Shown: positions 25,887 to 35,407 of the stretch, in pieces
Layout of the letters: every line of letters starts with the position of its first letter
How positions within the stretch are numbered: the stretch's first letter is position 1
Assembly: GCA_021155855.1 (NCBI GenBank)
Contig: JAJNAZ010000009.1
Location: 1-64,000, forward strand
Direction: 5' to 3'
DNA length: 64,000 nt
Source: Solirubrobacterales bacterium
GTDB lineage: Bacteria; Actinomycetota; Thermoleophilia; Solirubrobacterales; 70-9
Translations under genes and position numbers: made by a program
Notes under the pieces: model-generated
Database searches by the model: none
What the model saw: only the letters and a program-made list of their open reading frames with translations
Told to the model about the DNA's origin: nothing

Positions 25887-26783
25887 ATGCACGACCACGC
25901 CCCCGCGCCCGACCGCGCAGCCGGCGTCAGGGCGCTTCGGCTGACGCTCGCGCTGACGGCCACGTTCACGGTCGTCGAGGTGGTCGGCGGGATCGTCACC
26001 GGCAGTCTCGCGTTGCTCGCCGACGCCGCGCACATGCTCTCCGACAACGCCTCGCTCGGGATCGCCCTGTTCGCCGCCTGGCTCGCCGGCCGGCCGGCCG
26101 GCCCGAGCCGCACGTTCGGCTACCGGCGCGCGGAGATCCTGGCGGCGCTGTTCAACGGCGTCACCCTGGTCGCGATCTCGATCTGGATCTTCATCGAGGC
26201 CGCCGACCGGTTCGGCGATCCGCCCGAGATCGAGGCCGGCCTGATGCTGGGCATCGCCGTCGCCGGCCTGGTCGTCAATCTGCTCGCCGCCCGCATCCTC
26301 TGGCGCCACGCGAGGCAGAGCCTCAACGTCTCCGCGGCGCTGCGCCACGTGCTCGCCGACCTGCTGGGTTCGGCCGCGGTGATCGTCGCCGCGTTGCTGA
26401 TCCTGACAACCGGCTGGGAGTACGCGGACCCGGCGGTCGGGGCGCTGATCGGCCTGCTGGTGCTCGCCAGCTCGTGGGGAATCCTGCGCGACTCGACCCA
26501 GATCCTGCTCGAGGGCTCGCCGCCGGGGACCGACGTCGAGGAGGTGGGCCGGGCGATGGCCGCGGTGCCGGGGGTGACGCAGGTGCACGACCTGCACGTC
26601 TGGACGATCACCTCGGGGTTCCCGGCCCTGGCCGCCCACGTGCTCGTCGGGCGCGACACGGACTGCCACGCGAAGCGCCGCGAGCTGGAGGAGCTGCTGC
26701 ATCGGCGCTTCGATCTCGACCACACCACCCTGCAGGTCGACCACGAGGGCGGCGAGCTGCTGCAGATCGAGAACACCGGGTAA
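25887..26783 (+). CDS. Cation diffusion facilitator (CzcD/ZitB-like) metal exporter
   Basis: Zn2+/H+ antiporter-type protein, 298 aa, six membrane helices. The metal site is formed by ADAAHMLSDN in TM2 and RHVLADLLGS in TM5. The N-terminus starts MHDHAPAPDRAAG, a short His-containing tail as in CzcD. The cytoplasmic domain has VTQVHDLHVWTITSGFPALA and HTTLQVDHEGG. The ATG at 25887, 31 bp after ispH, gives the normal length for the family. It should export zinc or a similar divalent ion. Confidence 0.94.
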   Translation: MHDHAPAPDRAAGVRALRLTLALTATFTVVEVVGGIVTGSLALLADAAHMLSDNASLGIALFAAWLAGRPAGPSRTFGYRRAEILAALFNGVTLVAISIWIFIEAADRFGDPPEIEAGLMLGIAVAGLVVNLLAARILWRHARQSLNVSAALRHVLADLLGSAAVIVAALLILTTGWEYADPAVGALIGLLVLASSWGILRDSTQILLEGSPPGTDVEEVGRAMAAVPGVTQVHDLHVWTITSGFPALAAHVLVGRDTDCHAKRRELEELLHRRFDLDHTTLQVDHEGGELLQIENTG

Positions 26784-26785
26784 TC

Positions 26786-26997
26786 GCCCGCCGCGACGGC
26801 TACGAGCTCTCCGACAGAGGGGCCGCATCGACCTCGAGGCGCCCTGGCGCTTCTTGCGCACCGCCTACTGGTCGCCGAACGTGCCGCGAGAGGTGGTCGA
26901 GCGGGCGATCGCCGGCTCCCTCTGCCTCGGCCTGTACGACGCAGGTGGCGAGCAGGCCGGCTTCGCCCGTGCGGTGACCGACGACGTCGGCCACAAT
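26786..26997 (+). pseudogene. GNAT N-acetyltransferase remnant, frameshifted and truncated
   Basis: One frame gives DGYELSD and, after a shift at about 26816-26821, the next gives RIDLEAPWRFLRTAYWSPNV then VPREVVERAIAGSLCLGLYD and GGEQAGFARAVTD before similarity stops. This is the N-terminal half of the GNAT group that typically reads ..IHRFLRTAYWSPGVPREVVERAI..CFGLYD...GFARVVTD. The acetyl-CoA-binding half is gone, replaced by the start of the DUF1330 gene at 27008. Confidence 0.75.
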
Positions 26998-27007
26998 AGG
27001 GGCGGCG

Positions 27008-27301
27008 ATGGCCAAGGCCTACTGGGTGAACACCTTCCGCTCCGTTTCCGATCCGCAGAAGCTCGCCAGCTACGTCGAGCTCGCCGGACCGGTGATGCGC
27101 GAGGCGGGTGGCCGCTTCTTGGCTCGCGGCCAGCCCGCCGCGGTGTTCGAAGCCGGGCTCGATGAGCGCACAGTGATCATCGAGTTCGAGAGCGTCGAAC
27201 AGGCCGTCGCCGCATACCAGAGCGAGGGCTACCAGGAAGCCCTGCGAGCGCTTGGCGACGGAGCGAAGCGGGACCTGCGCATCGTCGAGGCGATCGGCTG
27301 A
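27008..27301 (+). CDS. DUF1330 domain-containing protein
   Basis: A 97-aa dimeric ferredoxin-like-fold protein. It begins AKAYWVNTFRSVSDPQKLAS, with GPVMREAGGRFLARG and ERTVIIEFESVEQAVAAYQS, the defining DUF1330 pattern (alpha/beta sandwich with central Arg and Glu). Function of the family is unknown. It stands directly downstream of the broken acetyltransferase fragment, which probably left it without its original promoter context. Confidence 0.93.
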   Translation: MAKAYWVNTFRSVSDPQKLASYVELAGPVMREAGGRFLARGQPAAVFEAGLDERTVIIEFESVEQAVAAYQSEGYQEALRALGDGAKRDLRIVEAIG

Positions 27302-27310
27302 CCGGCGACG

Positions 27311-28135
27311 CTAGGGCACCCCGGCGGAGAAGCTGATCGAGTAGACGGCGAGGCCGGGACCGGCGCGCAGCGCCAGCTCGTGGCGCTCGTGATGGGGGTG
27401 CTCCGCGAGGTCGTAGAGCCCCGGGGCCTCGACCTCGACCAGGCGCTCGACGTCTCCGTCCACGGTCACCCGCAGCTCGCCCGCGCCGTCGACCGATGCG
27501 TGCGCGCCGCCCGCCTCGTAGCGCAGCTCGAGCAGGTCGGCCGCGGCGACCGGACGCCAGGGCTCGGATGCGCCGCCGCCCGGAAACACCTCCTCGGTCG
27601 GCGGAGCGACCATCGCCCCGGGGGCGTCGCTCGGGCGAAGCGGCTCCAGCGCCGCGGGCGGCTCGAATCCCGGGTCGAGCGCGGCGAGCTCCTCGACGAT
27701 CGCCAGCTCGGTTGCCGCGTACTCGCCCTCGCCGAAGTGAAACCAGCGCAGGGCCCCGCCCTGGCCCCAGAGAAACAGCGACGGCCAGCCCCTGCAGCCG
27801 TAGTCGTGCCAGACGGCGTAGCGAGAGTCGTCGGCGACCGGGTGGCGGATGCCGAGGCGCTCGAGGGCGGGCGCGAGCGCGGCGCGCTCGGCGGTGAACC
27901 GAAACCGTGGCGAGTGAATGCCGAGAGTGGTCAGGCCCGCTTCGCGGTAGCGCTCATGCCAGGCGTTCGCATAGGGCATCGCCCTGATGCTGTTCAGCTG
28001 CGCGAAGTCGAAGAAATGCACCAGCACCGGCCCGGCGGCACACAGCTCCGCCATCCGCGGCGACCGCTCGGCGCCGAGCCAGCGCAGGCGGCCGGGCAGC
28101 TCGGGGGCGGCGATGTTCGCTCTTTCGGGGCGCAC
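27311..28135 (-). CDS. DipZ/TlpA-like thioredoxin-fold protein lacking the CXXC motif
   Basis: A 274-aa soluble protein. Residues 1-150 follow the DipZ/TlpA thioredoxin fold, including MPYANAWHERYREAGLTTLG and GCRGWPSLFLWGQGG. But where such proteins have CxxC this one has FFDFAQLNSIRAMPY, with no Cys pair. The C-terminal 110 residues form a beta-rich domain like the one following thioredoxin in DipZ-type proteins (YDLAEHPHHERHELAL). It cannot be a dithiol oxidoreductase in the usual way. Divergent from the diiron-oxidase-like gene, 98 bp apart. Confidence 0.8.
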   Translation of the reverse strand: MRPERANIAAPELPGRLRWLGAERSPRMAELCAAGPVLVHFFDFAQLNSIRAMPYANAWHERYREAGLTTLGIHSPRFRFTAERAALAPALERLGIRHPVADDSRYAVWHDYGCRGWPSLFLWGQGGALRWFHFGEGEYAATELAIVEELAALDPGFEPPAALEPLRPSDAPGAMVAPPTEEVFPGGGASEPWRPVAAADLLELRYEAGGAHASVDGAGELRVTVDGDVERLVEVEAPGLYDLAEHPHHERHELALRAGPGLAVYSISFSAGVP

Positions 28136-28233
28136 CGGCCGGGATCGTAGATCTCGCCGGACCCCCGGAGGCCGGCCGCTGCGGGCGATATGCTGGCCGT
28201 CCGATCGAGCGAGCTGGCGAAAGGGGCGACCGA

Positions 28234-28842
28234 GTGAACGAGCGGACCTGGGAGCGAATCGAGCGCGGCCGCGAGCGGTGGGACGTCCTTCGCCATCCCT
28301 TCTATCGGCGCTGGTCGGCGGGCGAGCTGAGCGCCGAGGAGCTGGCTCGCTACTCCGGTCAGTATCGGCACGCGGTCGAGGCGATCGCGACGATGAGCGT
28401 CACCGCCGCCGAAGCGCTCGGTGACCGTCCCGAGCTCCGCCACCACGCGGCGGAGGAGCTCGGTCACCTGCGGCTTTGGGACGGCTTCGTCGAGGTCTCG
28501 GGCGGCGAGGTCAGCAGCGCTCCGACCGCCGAGACGCGGGAGTGCGTGCGGGCGTGGACCGCCGACGACGGCGCCGTCAGCACCCTGGCTCGCCTGTATG
28601 CGATCGAGAGCGGCCAGCCGCAGCTCTCGCGCACCAAGCGTCAGGGACTGCTCGATCGCTACGGGTTCGCCGACGGCGAGGGCACGGCCTACTTCCGCGT
28701 TCACGAGACCCGCGACGTCGAGCACGCCGAGGAGGTGCGCGAGCTGATCGCCGAGCTTGCCACCGAGGCCGACGAGGACGAGCTCGTTGCCGCCGCCGAG
28801 TCGGCGTTCCGCGCCAACTGGCGCCTGCTCGACGGAGTTTAG
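28234..28842 (+). CDS. Haem-oxygenase-like diiron oxidase (TenA/PqqC/CADD superfamily)
   Basis: A 202-aa all-helical protein. A complete set of candidate metal ligands is visible: Glu75 and His78 (AAEELGH), Glu125 (YAIESGQPQ), and His157, Asp161, His164 (HETRDVEH). The spacing matches haem-oxygenase-like diiron enzymes of the UndA/CADD kind and differs from thiaminase TenA, which lacks these residues. Substrate unknown: CADD-type members make para-aminobenzoate from tyrosine, UndA decarboxylates fatty acids. GTG/ATG choice is clear at 28234. Read as family fact for the fold, inference for diiron chemistry. Confidence 0.85.
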   Translation: MNERTWERIERGRERWDVLRHPFYRRWSAGELSAEELARYSGQYRHAVEAIATMSVTAAEALGDRPELRHHAAEELGHLRLWDGFVEVSGGEVSSAPTAETRECVRAWTADDGAVSTLARLYAIESGQPQLSRTKRQGLLDRYGFADGEGTAYFRVHETRDVEHAEEVRELIAELATEADEDELVAAAESAFRANWRLLDGV

Positions 28843-28945
28843 GGCTGGGCGCGTTCCTGAGCGGGTCGCGGCAGGGGGCCGCGATGCGCCGGTTCAATTG
28901 GCGCTTGACCCGGGCTCGAACCCGCCTTCGTAGTATCCCGCGCCG

Positions 28946-29407
28946 ATGGGATCCCCGCACGCCAGAGTCCTGGTCGCCGTGCTCGCGCTCGTCGTCGCCG
29001 TCGCCCTCTTCTTCGTCCTCCGCGGCAACGATGACGACTCGAGCTCCGACACGACCACGCCCGCGGCAGCGACGACCACCACCACCACCGCGTCCGAGGA
29101 GCCCGAGCAGAAGCCGGACAAGCCGAAGCCGCCTCCGGAGTCGAGGATCCCGCTGATCGAGGTGGTCAACGGCGAGCCCAAGGGCGGGGTCGCCGAGCTC
29201 AGCTTCACCAAGGGCGAGGAGATCCGCTTCGTCGTCACCTCGGACGTCGCCGACCATGTCCACCTGCACGGCTATGACGTGTTCCAGGACCTCGCCGCGG
29301 GCGGCAAGGCCGAGTTCAGCGTGCCGGCCACGATCGAGGGCGTGTTCGAGGTCGAGCTCGAGGACCGCGTCGTCCCGCTCGCCGAGATCACCGTAGAGCC
29401 CGGGTAG
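28946..29407 (+). CDS. Membrane-anchored cupredoxin-like domain protein
   Basis: A 153-aa protein: N-terminal membrane anchor (VLVAVLALVVAVALFFVLRG), a low-complexity Thr/Ala/Glu/Pro linker of about 40 residues, then a beta-sandwich of ~85 residues (EEIRFVVTSDVADHVHLHGY through FSVPATIEGVFEVELED). The sequence resembles cupredoxins in the DHVHLHGY segment but lacks the Cys ligand of type-1 copper sites, so a different copper centre or none is likely. A TAGTAT hexamer at 28931-28936 precedes the ATG by 9 nt. First gene of a set with the polytopic membrane protein. Confidence 0.8.
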   Translation: MGSPHARVLVAVLALVVAVALFFVLRGNDDDSSSDTTTPAAATTTTTTASEEPEQKPDKPKPPPESRIPLIEVVNGEPKGGVAELSFTKGEEIRFVVTSDVADHVHLHGYDVFQDLAAGGKAEFSVPATIEGVFEVELEDRVVPLAEITVEPG

Positions 29408-29420
29408 TGCCGGAGCACTA

Positions 29421-30836
29421 GTGGACCTCGCCCGGCTCGCGGACGGGCTCGTGCTCGTCGGCCACGCGCTGGTCGGCCGCCAGGACCTACCGATTCCCGA
29501 GTGGCTGTTCGCCTGGGGGGCGTCGCTGGTCCTGATCGTCTCCTTCCTCGCGCTCTCGCTGGCCTGGCGTCGCAGCCGCCTCGAGGACGACAGCTGGCGC
29601 CCGGTCTCGGCGCGCCTCGGCCGCCTGGTAGTCAACCCGGTGACCGAATTGCTGGCCGGCGCGGTCGGCGTCTTCTTGCTCGGGGTGGTCGTCTGGTCGG
29701 GGCTCGCCGGCACCGAGGCGCCCGACCGCAACTTCTCGATCACCTTCGTTTTCGTCACCTTCTGGCTCGGGATGGTCGTGCTCAGCGTCGCGTTCGGCGA
29801 CCTGTTTCGCGCGTTCAACCCCTGGCGCGCGATCGCGCGCGTTGCGGGCGCGGGGTTCAGGCTGATCGCCGGGCAGTCGGCGCCCCCGCCGCTGAGTTAC
29901 CCCGAGCGCCTCGGGCGCTGGCCCGCGGTCGCCGGCATCCTCGCCTTCGTCTGGCTCGAGCTGATCTACGGCGCCGCCGGTTTCCAGACGGTCGGCCTCA
30001 CCCCGCACACGGTCGCCGTCGCCACCCTCGCCTATTCCGCCTACACCTTCGTCGGCATGGCGCTGTTCGGCGGCGAGCGTTGGCTTCGGGGCGGCGAGGC
30101 CTTCTCGATCTACTTCGGCATGTTCGCCAGGCTCGCGCCGTTCGAGGTCCGTGAGGGCGTGCTCGGGCGCCGGCGCCCGCTCTCGGCCGCGACCTCGTGG
30201 GTCTCGACACCGGGCTCGGTGGCGCTCGTGCTGCTGACGATCGGGGCGACGACCTTCGACGGTGCCTCCGAGGGAGTGCTCGGCGACCCGATCGCGAGCC
30301 TGCTCGACTGGCTCGTCGAAACGGGTCTCGGCCCGGTGGCAGCCCTGCGGGTCGCCAACACGCTCTTTCTCGCGTTCACCCTCGCCTTCGTCGCCGGCCT
30401 CTTCTGGGCCGGGATCTACGGCATGCACACCGTGCGTACGAGTCTCTCCACCGGCAGGCTGGGGGCGCTGTTCGCGCATGCCTTCATCCCGATCGCGCTC
30501 GCCTACCTGGTCGCGCACTACTTCAGCCTTGTCGTCTTCCAGGAGCAGGCGCAGTTCACCTTCCTGCTCTCCGACCCGCTCGGCGATGGCTCCGACTACT
30601 TCGGCACCGCCGGCACCGGGATCGACTACGGGGCGATCAGCGCCAACGCGATCTGGTACGTGCAGGTCGGCGCCTTGATCGCCGGCCACGTGACCGCGCT
30701 CGTTCTCGGCCACGACCGCGCCCTGAAGGTGTACGGCGACGCGCGCGTCGCCGCCCGCTCGCAGTACTGGATGCTGGCGCTGATGGTCGGCTTCACCTCG
30801 CTCGGCCTCTACCTGCTCTCACAGGCGAACCAGTAG
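29421..30836 (+). CDS. Polytopic membrane protein of the type often annotated fenitrothion hydrolase (FedB-like)
   Basis: A 471-aa membrane protein with about ten helices, including WGASLVLIVSFLALSLAW, AGAVGVFLLGVVVW and ITFVFVTFWLGMVVLSVAFG. A later pair, AFIPIALAYLVAHYFSLVVF and VQVGALIAGHVTALVLGHD, carries intramembrane His residues. Proteins of this family are sometimes named fenitrothion hydrolase, but their normal role is not established. It starts at a GTG 13 bp after the cupredoxin-like gene and is followed by a 49-aa membrane peptide gene. The His-bearing helices and the cupredoxin-like partner suggest metal or redox handling; that is inference. Confidence 0.8.
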   Translation: MDLARLADGLVLVGHALVGRQDLPIPEWLFAWGASLVLIVSFLALSLAWRRSRLEDDSWRPVSARLGRLVVNPVTELLAGAVGVFLLGVVVWSGLAGTEAPDRNFSITFVFVTFWLGMVVLSVAFGDLFRAFNPWRAIARVAGAGFRLIAGQSAPPPLSYPERLGRWPAVAGILAFVWLELIYGAAGFQTVGLTPHTVAVATLAYSAYTFVGMALFGGERWLRGGEAFSIYFGMFARLAPFEVREGVLGRRRPLSAATSWVSTPGSVALVLLTIGATTFDGASEGVLGDPIASLLDWLVETGLGPVAALRVANTLFLAFTLAFVAGLFWAGIYGMHTVRTSLSTGRLGALFAHAFIPIALAYLVAHYFSLVVFQEQAQFTFLLSDPLGDGSDYFGTAGTGIDYGAISANAIWYVQVGALIAGHVTALVLGHDRALKVYGDARVAARSQYWMLALMVGFTSLGLYLLSQANQ

Positions 30837-30872
30837 TCCGAGACCGGCGTTTGGCTGCGCCATACTGAGCGC

Positions 30873-31022
30873 ATGCCGCCGATCGCACACGTCGGTCACT
30901 GGGCGCTGTGGGTGCTCTACGCGATCCCGGTCGTGATCGTCCTCGGCTCGATCGTGGTCACGATCGCCCGCGACCGGCGAGACCGCCGCGACCGGCCCCC
31001 CACTCCGGATCCGAATCTCTAG
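30873..31022 (+). CDS. 49-aa single-helix membrane peptide
   Basis: A short gene from ATG 30873 to TAG 31022 encodes a single membrane helix (VGHWALWVLYAIPVVIVLGS plus a few residues) followed by a basic tail rich in Arg and Asp (DRRDRRDRPPTPDP). CATACT at 30861-30866 lies 6 nt before the ATG. It follows the ten-helix protein by 36 bp and probably is its small subunit or an assembly factor; the coupling is inferred from position. Confidence 0.65.
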   Translation: MPPIAHVGHWALWVLYAIPVVIVLGSIVVTIARDRRDRRDRPPTPDPNL

Positions 31023-31119
31023 ACCTCTCGCTCCAGACCTCGGCCACCGCGCGTCCCCGAGTACCCCTATGGCGACGGGTCCGGGATGTTCGGCGATGGG
31101 ATGCCGGAGGGGGGCGGCG

Positions 31120-31869
31120 CTAGATCCCGGCGATCGCGGTGCCCGCGTAGACGGCGGCGAACCCGGCCACGGTCAGCGCCACCCGCTGCCAGGACGCGTG
31201 CTCGGAGTGGGCCTCGGGAAGCAGGTCGGTGCCGCCCATGTAGAGGAAGAAGCCCGCGTAGACGGCGAGGATCCCCCCCAAGGTCTCCTCGGAGACGGCG
31301 ATCGCGCTGCCGACGAGGGCGCCGACGAGCGGCGCGACGGCGTCGATCGCCAGCCAGCGCTTGGCCTGCCGGCGATTCTCGGACTGGCTGAGAACGAAGC
31401 TGACGGTGTTGAGGCCATCGGCGAAGTCGTGGCTGATCACGGCGATGAAGACGAGCACGCCCGTGGTCGTGTCGAGGCCGAAGGCGAGGCCGATGCCGAG
31501 ACCGTCAATGAAGCTGTGCGCGGACAGTCCGAGGGCCCCGAGCGCTCCCACTTGGTGATGGGCGCGAGCCTGCTCGGGATCGTCGCGGTGGTGGAGAACG
31601 AGCACGCGCTCGGCGAGGAAGAAGGCGAGGAATCCGACCCCGGCGAGCAGGCCGACCTCTCCAGGGTCGCCGAGGTTCTCGAACGCCTCCGGGAGCACGT
31701 CGAAGAGCGCGACGGCGACGACGACGCCGCCCGTGAGCGCCATCAGCGTGGGGAGTGAGTGTGCAAGCCGCAGGCCGAGGGCCCCGCCGGCGACGGTCGC
31801 GGCGACGGTCGCCGCCGCAAAGGGGATCGCGATCCATTCCACGTCGGCGAGAATGATAATCATTCTCAT
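31120..31869 (-). CDS. ZIP-family metal transporter (ZupT/GufA-like)
   Basis: Divalent-metal permease of 249 aa, eight helices. The metal-conducting residues are in LSAHSFIDGLGIGLAFG (TM4, His and Asp) and ISHDFADGLNTVSF (TM5), the ZIP signature. A His-rich loop LHHRDDPEQARAHHQVG lies between TM3 and TM4. It is divergent from a Fur-family regulator, and a perfect Fur-type palindrome covers its start codon, so it is almost certainly controlled by that protein. An internal ATG at 31863 (MIIILADVEW) is an alternative start. Confidence 0.93.
   Translation of the reverse strand: MRMIIILADVEWIAIPFAAATVAATVAGGALGLRLAHSLPTLMALTGGVVVAVALFDVLPEAFENLGDPGEVGLLAGVGFLAFFLAERVLVLHHRDDPEQARAHHQVGALGALGLSAHSFIDGLGIGLAFGLDTTTGVLVFIAVISHDFADGLNTVSFVLSQSENRRQAKRWLAIDAVAPLVGALVGSAIAVSEETLGGILAVYAGFFLYMGGTDLLPEAHSEHASWQRVALTVAGFAAVYAGTAIAGI
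31849..31867. promoter_or_regulatory. Perfect Fur/Zur-type operator between ZIP and fur genes
   Basis: GAGAATGATAATCATTCTC is a 9-1-9 palindrome, perfect on both arms, and differs little from the classical Fur consensus (GATAATGATAATCATTATC). It overlaps the start of the ZIP gene and is about 25 bp upstream of the Fur-family start. Bound protein would block both divergent genes. Confidence 0.9.
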
Positions 31870-31878
31870 CGGTTAGTT

Positions 31879-31893
31879 ATGATCAGCGATCAT
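31879..31893. promoter_or_regulatory. Second inverted repeat at the fur start codon
   Basis: ATGATC-AGC-GATCAT, a 6-bp inverted repeat with a 3-bp spacer, ends on the first two bases of the Fur-family ATG and overlaps the probable -10 element TATGAT (31878-31883). It could be a secondary autoregulatory site; the resemblance to the Fur consensus is weak. Confidence 0.4.
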
Positions 31894-32359
31894 GGCGAGC
31901 GCTCGCAAGCGGGAGGAGTGGTCGGAGCTGGCGCTAGGGGTGCTCGGCGAGGCGGGGCACCGCGCCGGCGGGGCGCGGCAGGCCGTGGTCCAGCTCCTCG
32001 CCGGCGAGGATTGCTGTCTCAGCGCGCAGGAGATCGCCGAGGGGATCCGCTCGGGCGGCGACCGGGTCGGGACCGCGAGCGTCTATCGGGCGCTCGACCT
32101 CCTCCACCGCACGGGGCTCGTGCAGCGGGTCGAGCTGGGCGACGGCGGCGCGCGCTACGAGGCTCTGGTCCCGGGCGGCGATCATCACCACCACGTCATC
32201 TGCGACCGCTGCGGGCGGATCACGCCGTTCGAGGACCCCGCCCTCGAGCGAGCGATCGAGCGCCTCGCGGGCCGGCTCCGCCATCGTGTCAGCGGTCACG
32301 ACGTGGTCGTTCGCGGGCTTTGTCCTGGCTGCGCGCGAACCCCGCGCTCGCGCAGCTAG
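31892..32359 (+). CDS. Fur-family metalloregulator (Fur or Zur)
   Basis: Metal-dependent repressor of 155 aa. N-terminal winged helix: AVVQLLAGEDCCLSAQEIAE and TASVYRALDLLHRTGLVQRV. C-terminal dimerisation domain: GGDHHHHVICDRCGRITPFED with the first CxxC of a structural zinc site and CPGCART with the second. The His-rich start of this domain is the sensory metal site. Divergence from a ZIP importer and the 7-1-7/9-1-9 box type favour a zinc-sensing (Zur) role, though iron cannot be excluded. No strong ribosome-binding site; probably leaderless. Confidence 0.93.
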   Translation: MASARKREEWSELALGVLGEAGHRAGGARQAVVQLLAGEDCCLSAQEIAEGIRSGGDRVGTASVYRALDLLHRTGLVQRVELGDGGARYEALVPGGDHHHHVICDRCGRITPFEDPALERAIERLAGRLRHRVSGHDVVVRGLCPGCARTPRSRS

Positions 32360-32372
32360 CTCGAGGCGGCCC

Positions 32373-33573
32373 TCAGGACGCGGCCAGCAGACGCTCGAGG
32401 CGCGCCTCGAGCTCGTCGCGCAGGGCGTCGCGGATCGGGCCCGCCTGGGCACGCACGACCAGCTCCTGGAGGAAGCCCTCGATCACCAACCGCTTCGCCT
32501 CGGACTCGGGAAGTCCGTGTGCGCGCAGGTAGTAGAGCTGCTCAGCGTCGACCTGAGCGATGGCGGCGGCGTGGGTGCAGCGGACGTCGTCGGCCTCGAT
32601 CTCGAGGCCCGGGATCGCGTCGGCGTGAGCGTCCGTGGAGAGGAGCAGGTTGCGGCTCTCCTGAAAGGCATCGGTGCGCTGAGCGCCGGGATCGACCCGG
32701 ATCATCCCGCGCCAGACCGCGGTCGCCCGCTCGGCCAGCACCCCGCGGAACGCGAGATCGGAGACCGTGTCCTCGGCGGCGTGCTCCTGGGTGGTGTCGT
32801 AGTCGAGATGCTGGGTGGCGGCGCCCGCATAGGCGCCGGTGACCTTTGCGCTCGAGCCGCGACCGGCGAGCTTGGTCTCCATCCGCACCTTGCCGCGGGC
32901 GGAGCCGAACCCGAGCGCGACCCACTCGAGATTCGCCTCGCGCCCGATCTCGGCGCGCTGGGTGGCGAAGATCCAGCTCTCCTCGGAGAGCTGCTGCTCG
33001 CAGACGTAGCGCAGGTTTGCCCCGTCGCCGACGATCAGCTCGACGACGCCGTTGAACAGTGCCTCGCCGCCGGCCTCGGAGGAATAGCGCTCCCAGACCT
33101 CGGCTTCAGCACCCTCCTCGAGCACGATCAGCAGCCGCCACTCGACCTCCTCGCCGGGCTCCGCGGAGACGGTCAGGCGAAGCGGCTGCTCGAGCCGCGC
33201 TCCGCGCGGAACCCAGACCAGGACGCCGTCGCGCCAGCGGGCCTGGTTGCGGGCCGTGAAGGAGTCGTCCGCGGCGACGATCTGCCCGAGGCGCTCGCGG
33301 ACGAGCTCGGGGTGCGCGGTCGCCGCCTCGGCGAGCGGAAGCACGATCGGGCCGTCGGCGCCCCCGTCGCTGGTGCCATCGTCCGCGGCCAGGCCGTCGA
33401 TCCGAGCGACCGCCTCCGTGTATCCGTCGAGCTCGAGGGCGGAGAGGTCCGTGAACTCCCAGCCCTTCTGCTTCTGCGTCGGCAGCTCGAGCTCGAGCGC
33501 CAGCTTCTTCGCCCGGTCGCGACCCTCTTGCAGCCAGTCGGGTTCCTGGAGCTGGGGAGCCGCCGCTACCCCA

Positions 33574-33581
<8 letters not shown>
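32373..33581 (-). CDS. sufD: Fe-S cluster assembly protein SufD
   Basis: Beta-helix scaffold partner of SufB, 402 aa. The C-terminal region carries the SufBD core: [20 protein letters not shown] then [20 protein letters not shown] and [20 protein letters not shown], including the conserved Cys-x-His pair. The N-terminal helix-rich portion ([28 protein letters not shown]) is typical of SufD. It starts 8 bp inside the sufB 3' end (overlap 33574-33581) and is the last gene of the Rieske-sufB-sufD operon. Confidence 0.94.
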
Positions 33582-35034
<1,453 letters not shown>

Positions 35035-35041
35035 CTCGGCA

Positions 35042-35386
35042 TCAGAGCTCCAGCTTCACTTCGTCGTTGTCCACGCGAACCTCGAACGTTTCGACCGGCC
35101 GATAGGCCGGGAGGGTGCGCGGCTTGCCGGTCCGCAGGTCGAACAGCGAACCGTGACGCGGACACTCCACCGTACAGGAGCCGAGGTCGAACTCCCCCTC
35201 GGCGAGCGGGCCGTCGTCATGCGAGCAGCGATCCTCGATCGCGAACAGCTCGCCCTCGGCGCAATGAAAGACGCCGATCTTGCGCCCGTCGGCCTCGACC
35301 AGGCGCGACTCGCCCTCCGGGAGCTCGGAGAGCGTGCATACGGTGATCGTCTCGGTTTCGGTGGCGATCGGGTCAGCTCCTGTCAT
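35042..35386 (-). CDS. Rieske [2Fe-2S] ferredoxin-like protein of the SUF operon
   Basis: A 114-aa Rieske ferredoxin. Ligands are Cys and His in [16 protein letters not shown] and in [16 protein letters not shown], the canonical CxH...CxxH arrangement, with short loops as in NirD/BphF-type carriers. Such proteins head actinobacterial suf operons and are often annotated as non-haem iron oxygenase ferredoxin subunit. It is the first gene of the operon; the shared suf promoter element lies 22 bp before its start. Confidence 0.94.
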   Translation of the reverse strand: MTGADPIATETETITVCTLSELPEGESRLVEADGRKIGVFHCAEGELFAIEDRCSHDDGPLAEGEFDLGSCTVECPRHGSLFDLRTGKPRTLPAYRPVETFEVRVDNDEVKLEL

Positions 35387-35407
35387 TTCGGTCGTTACGT
35401 CCTCACT

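Noticed and set aside
28861..28945. tRNA-like T-arm (GGGTTCGAGCCC on the minus strand) and a TTGACC/TAGTAT promoter pair
   Set aside because: The T-arm is just a short palindrome with no acceptor or anticodon stem. TTGACC to TAGTAT spacing is 20 nt, too long for a standard promoter, so only the -10 element is retained.
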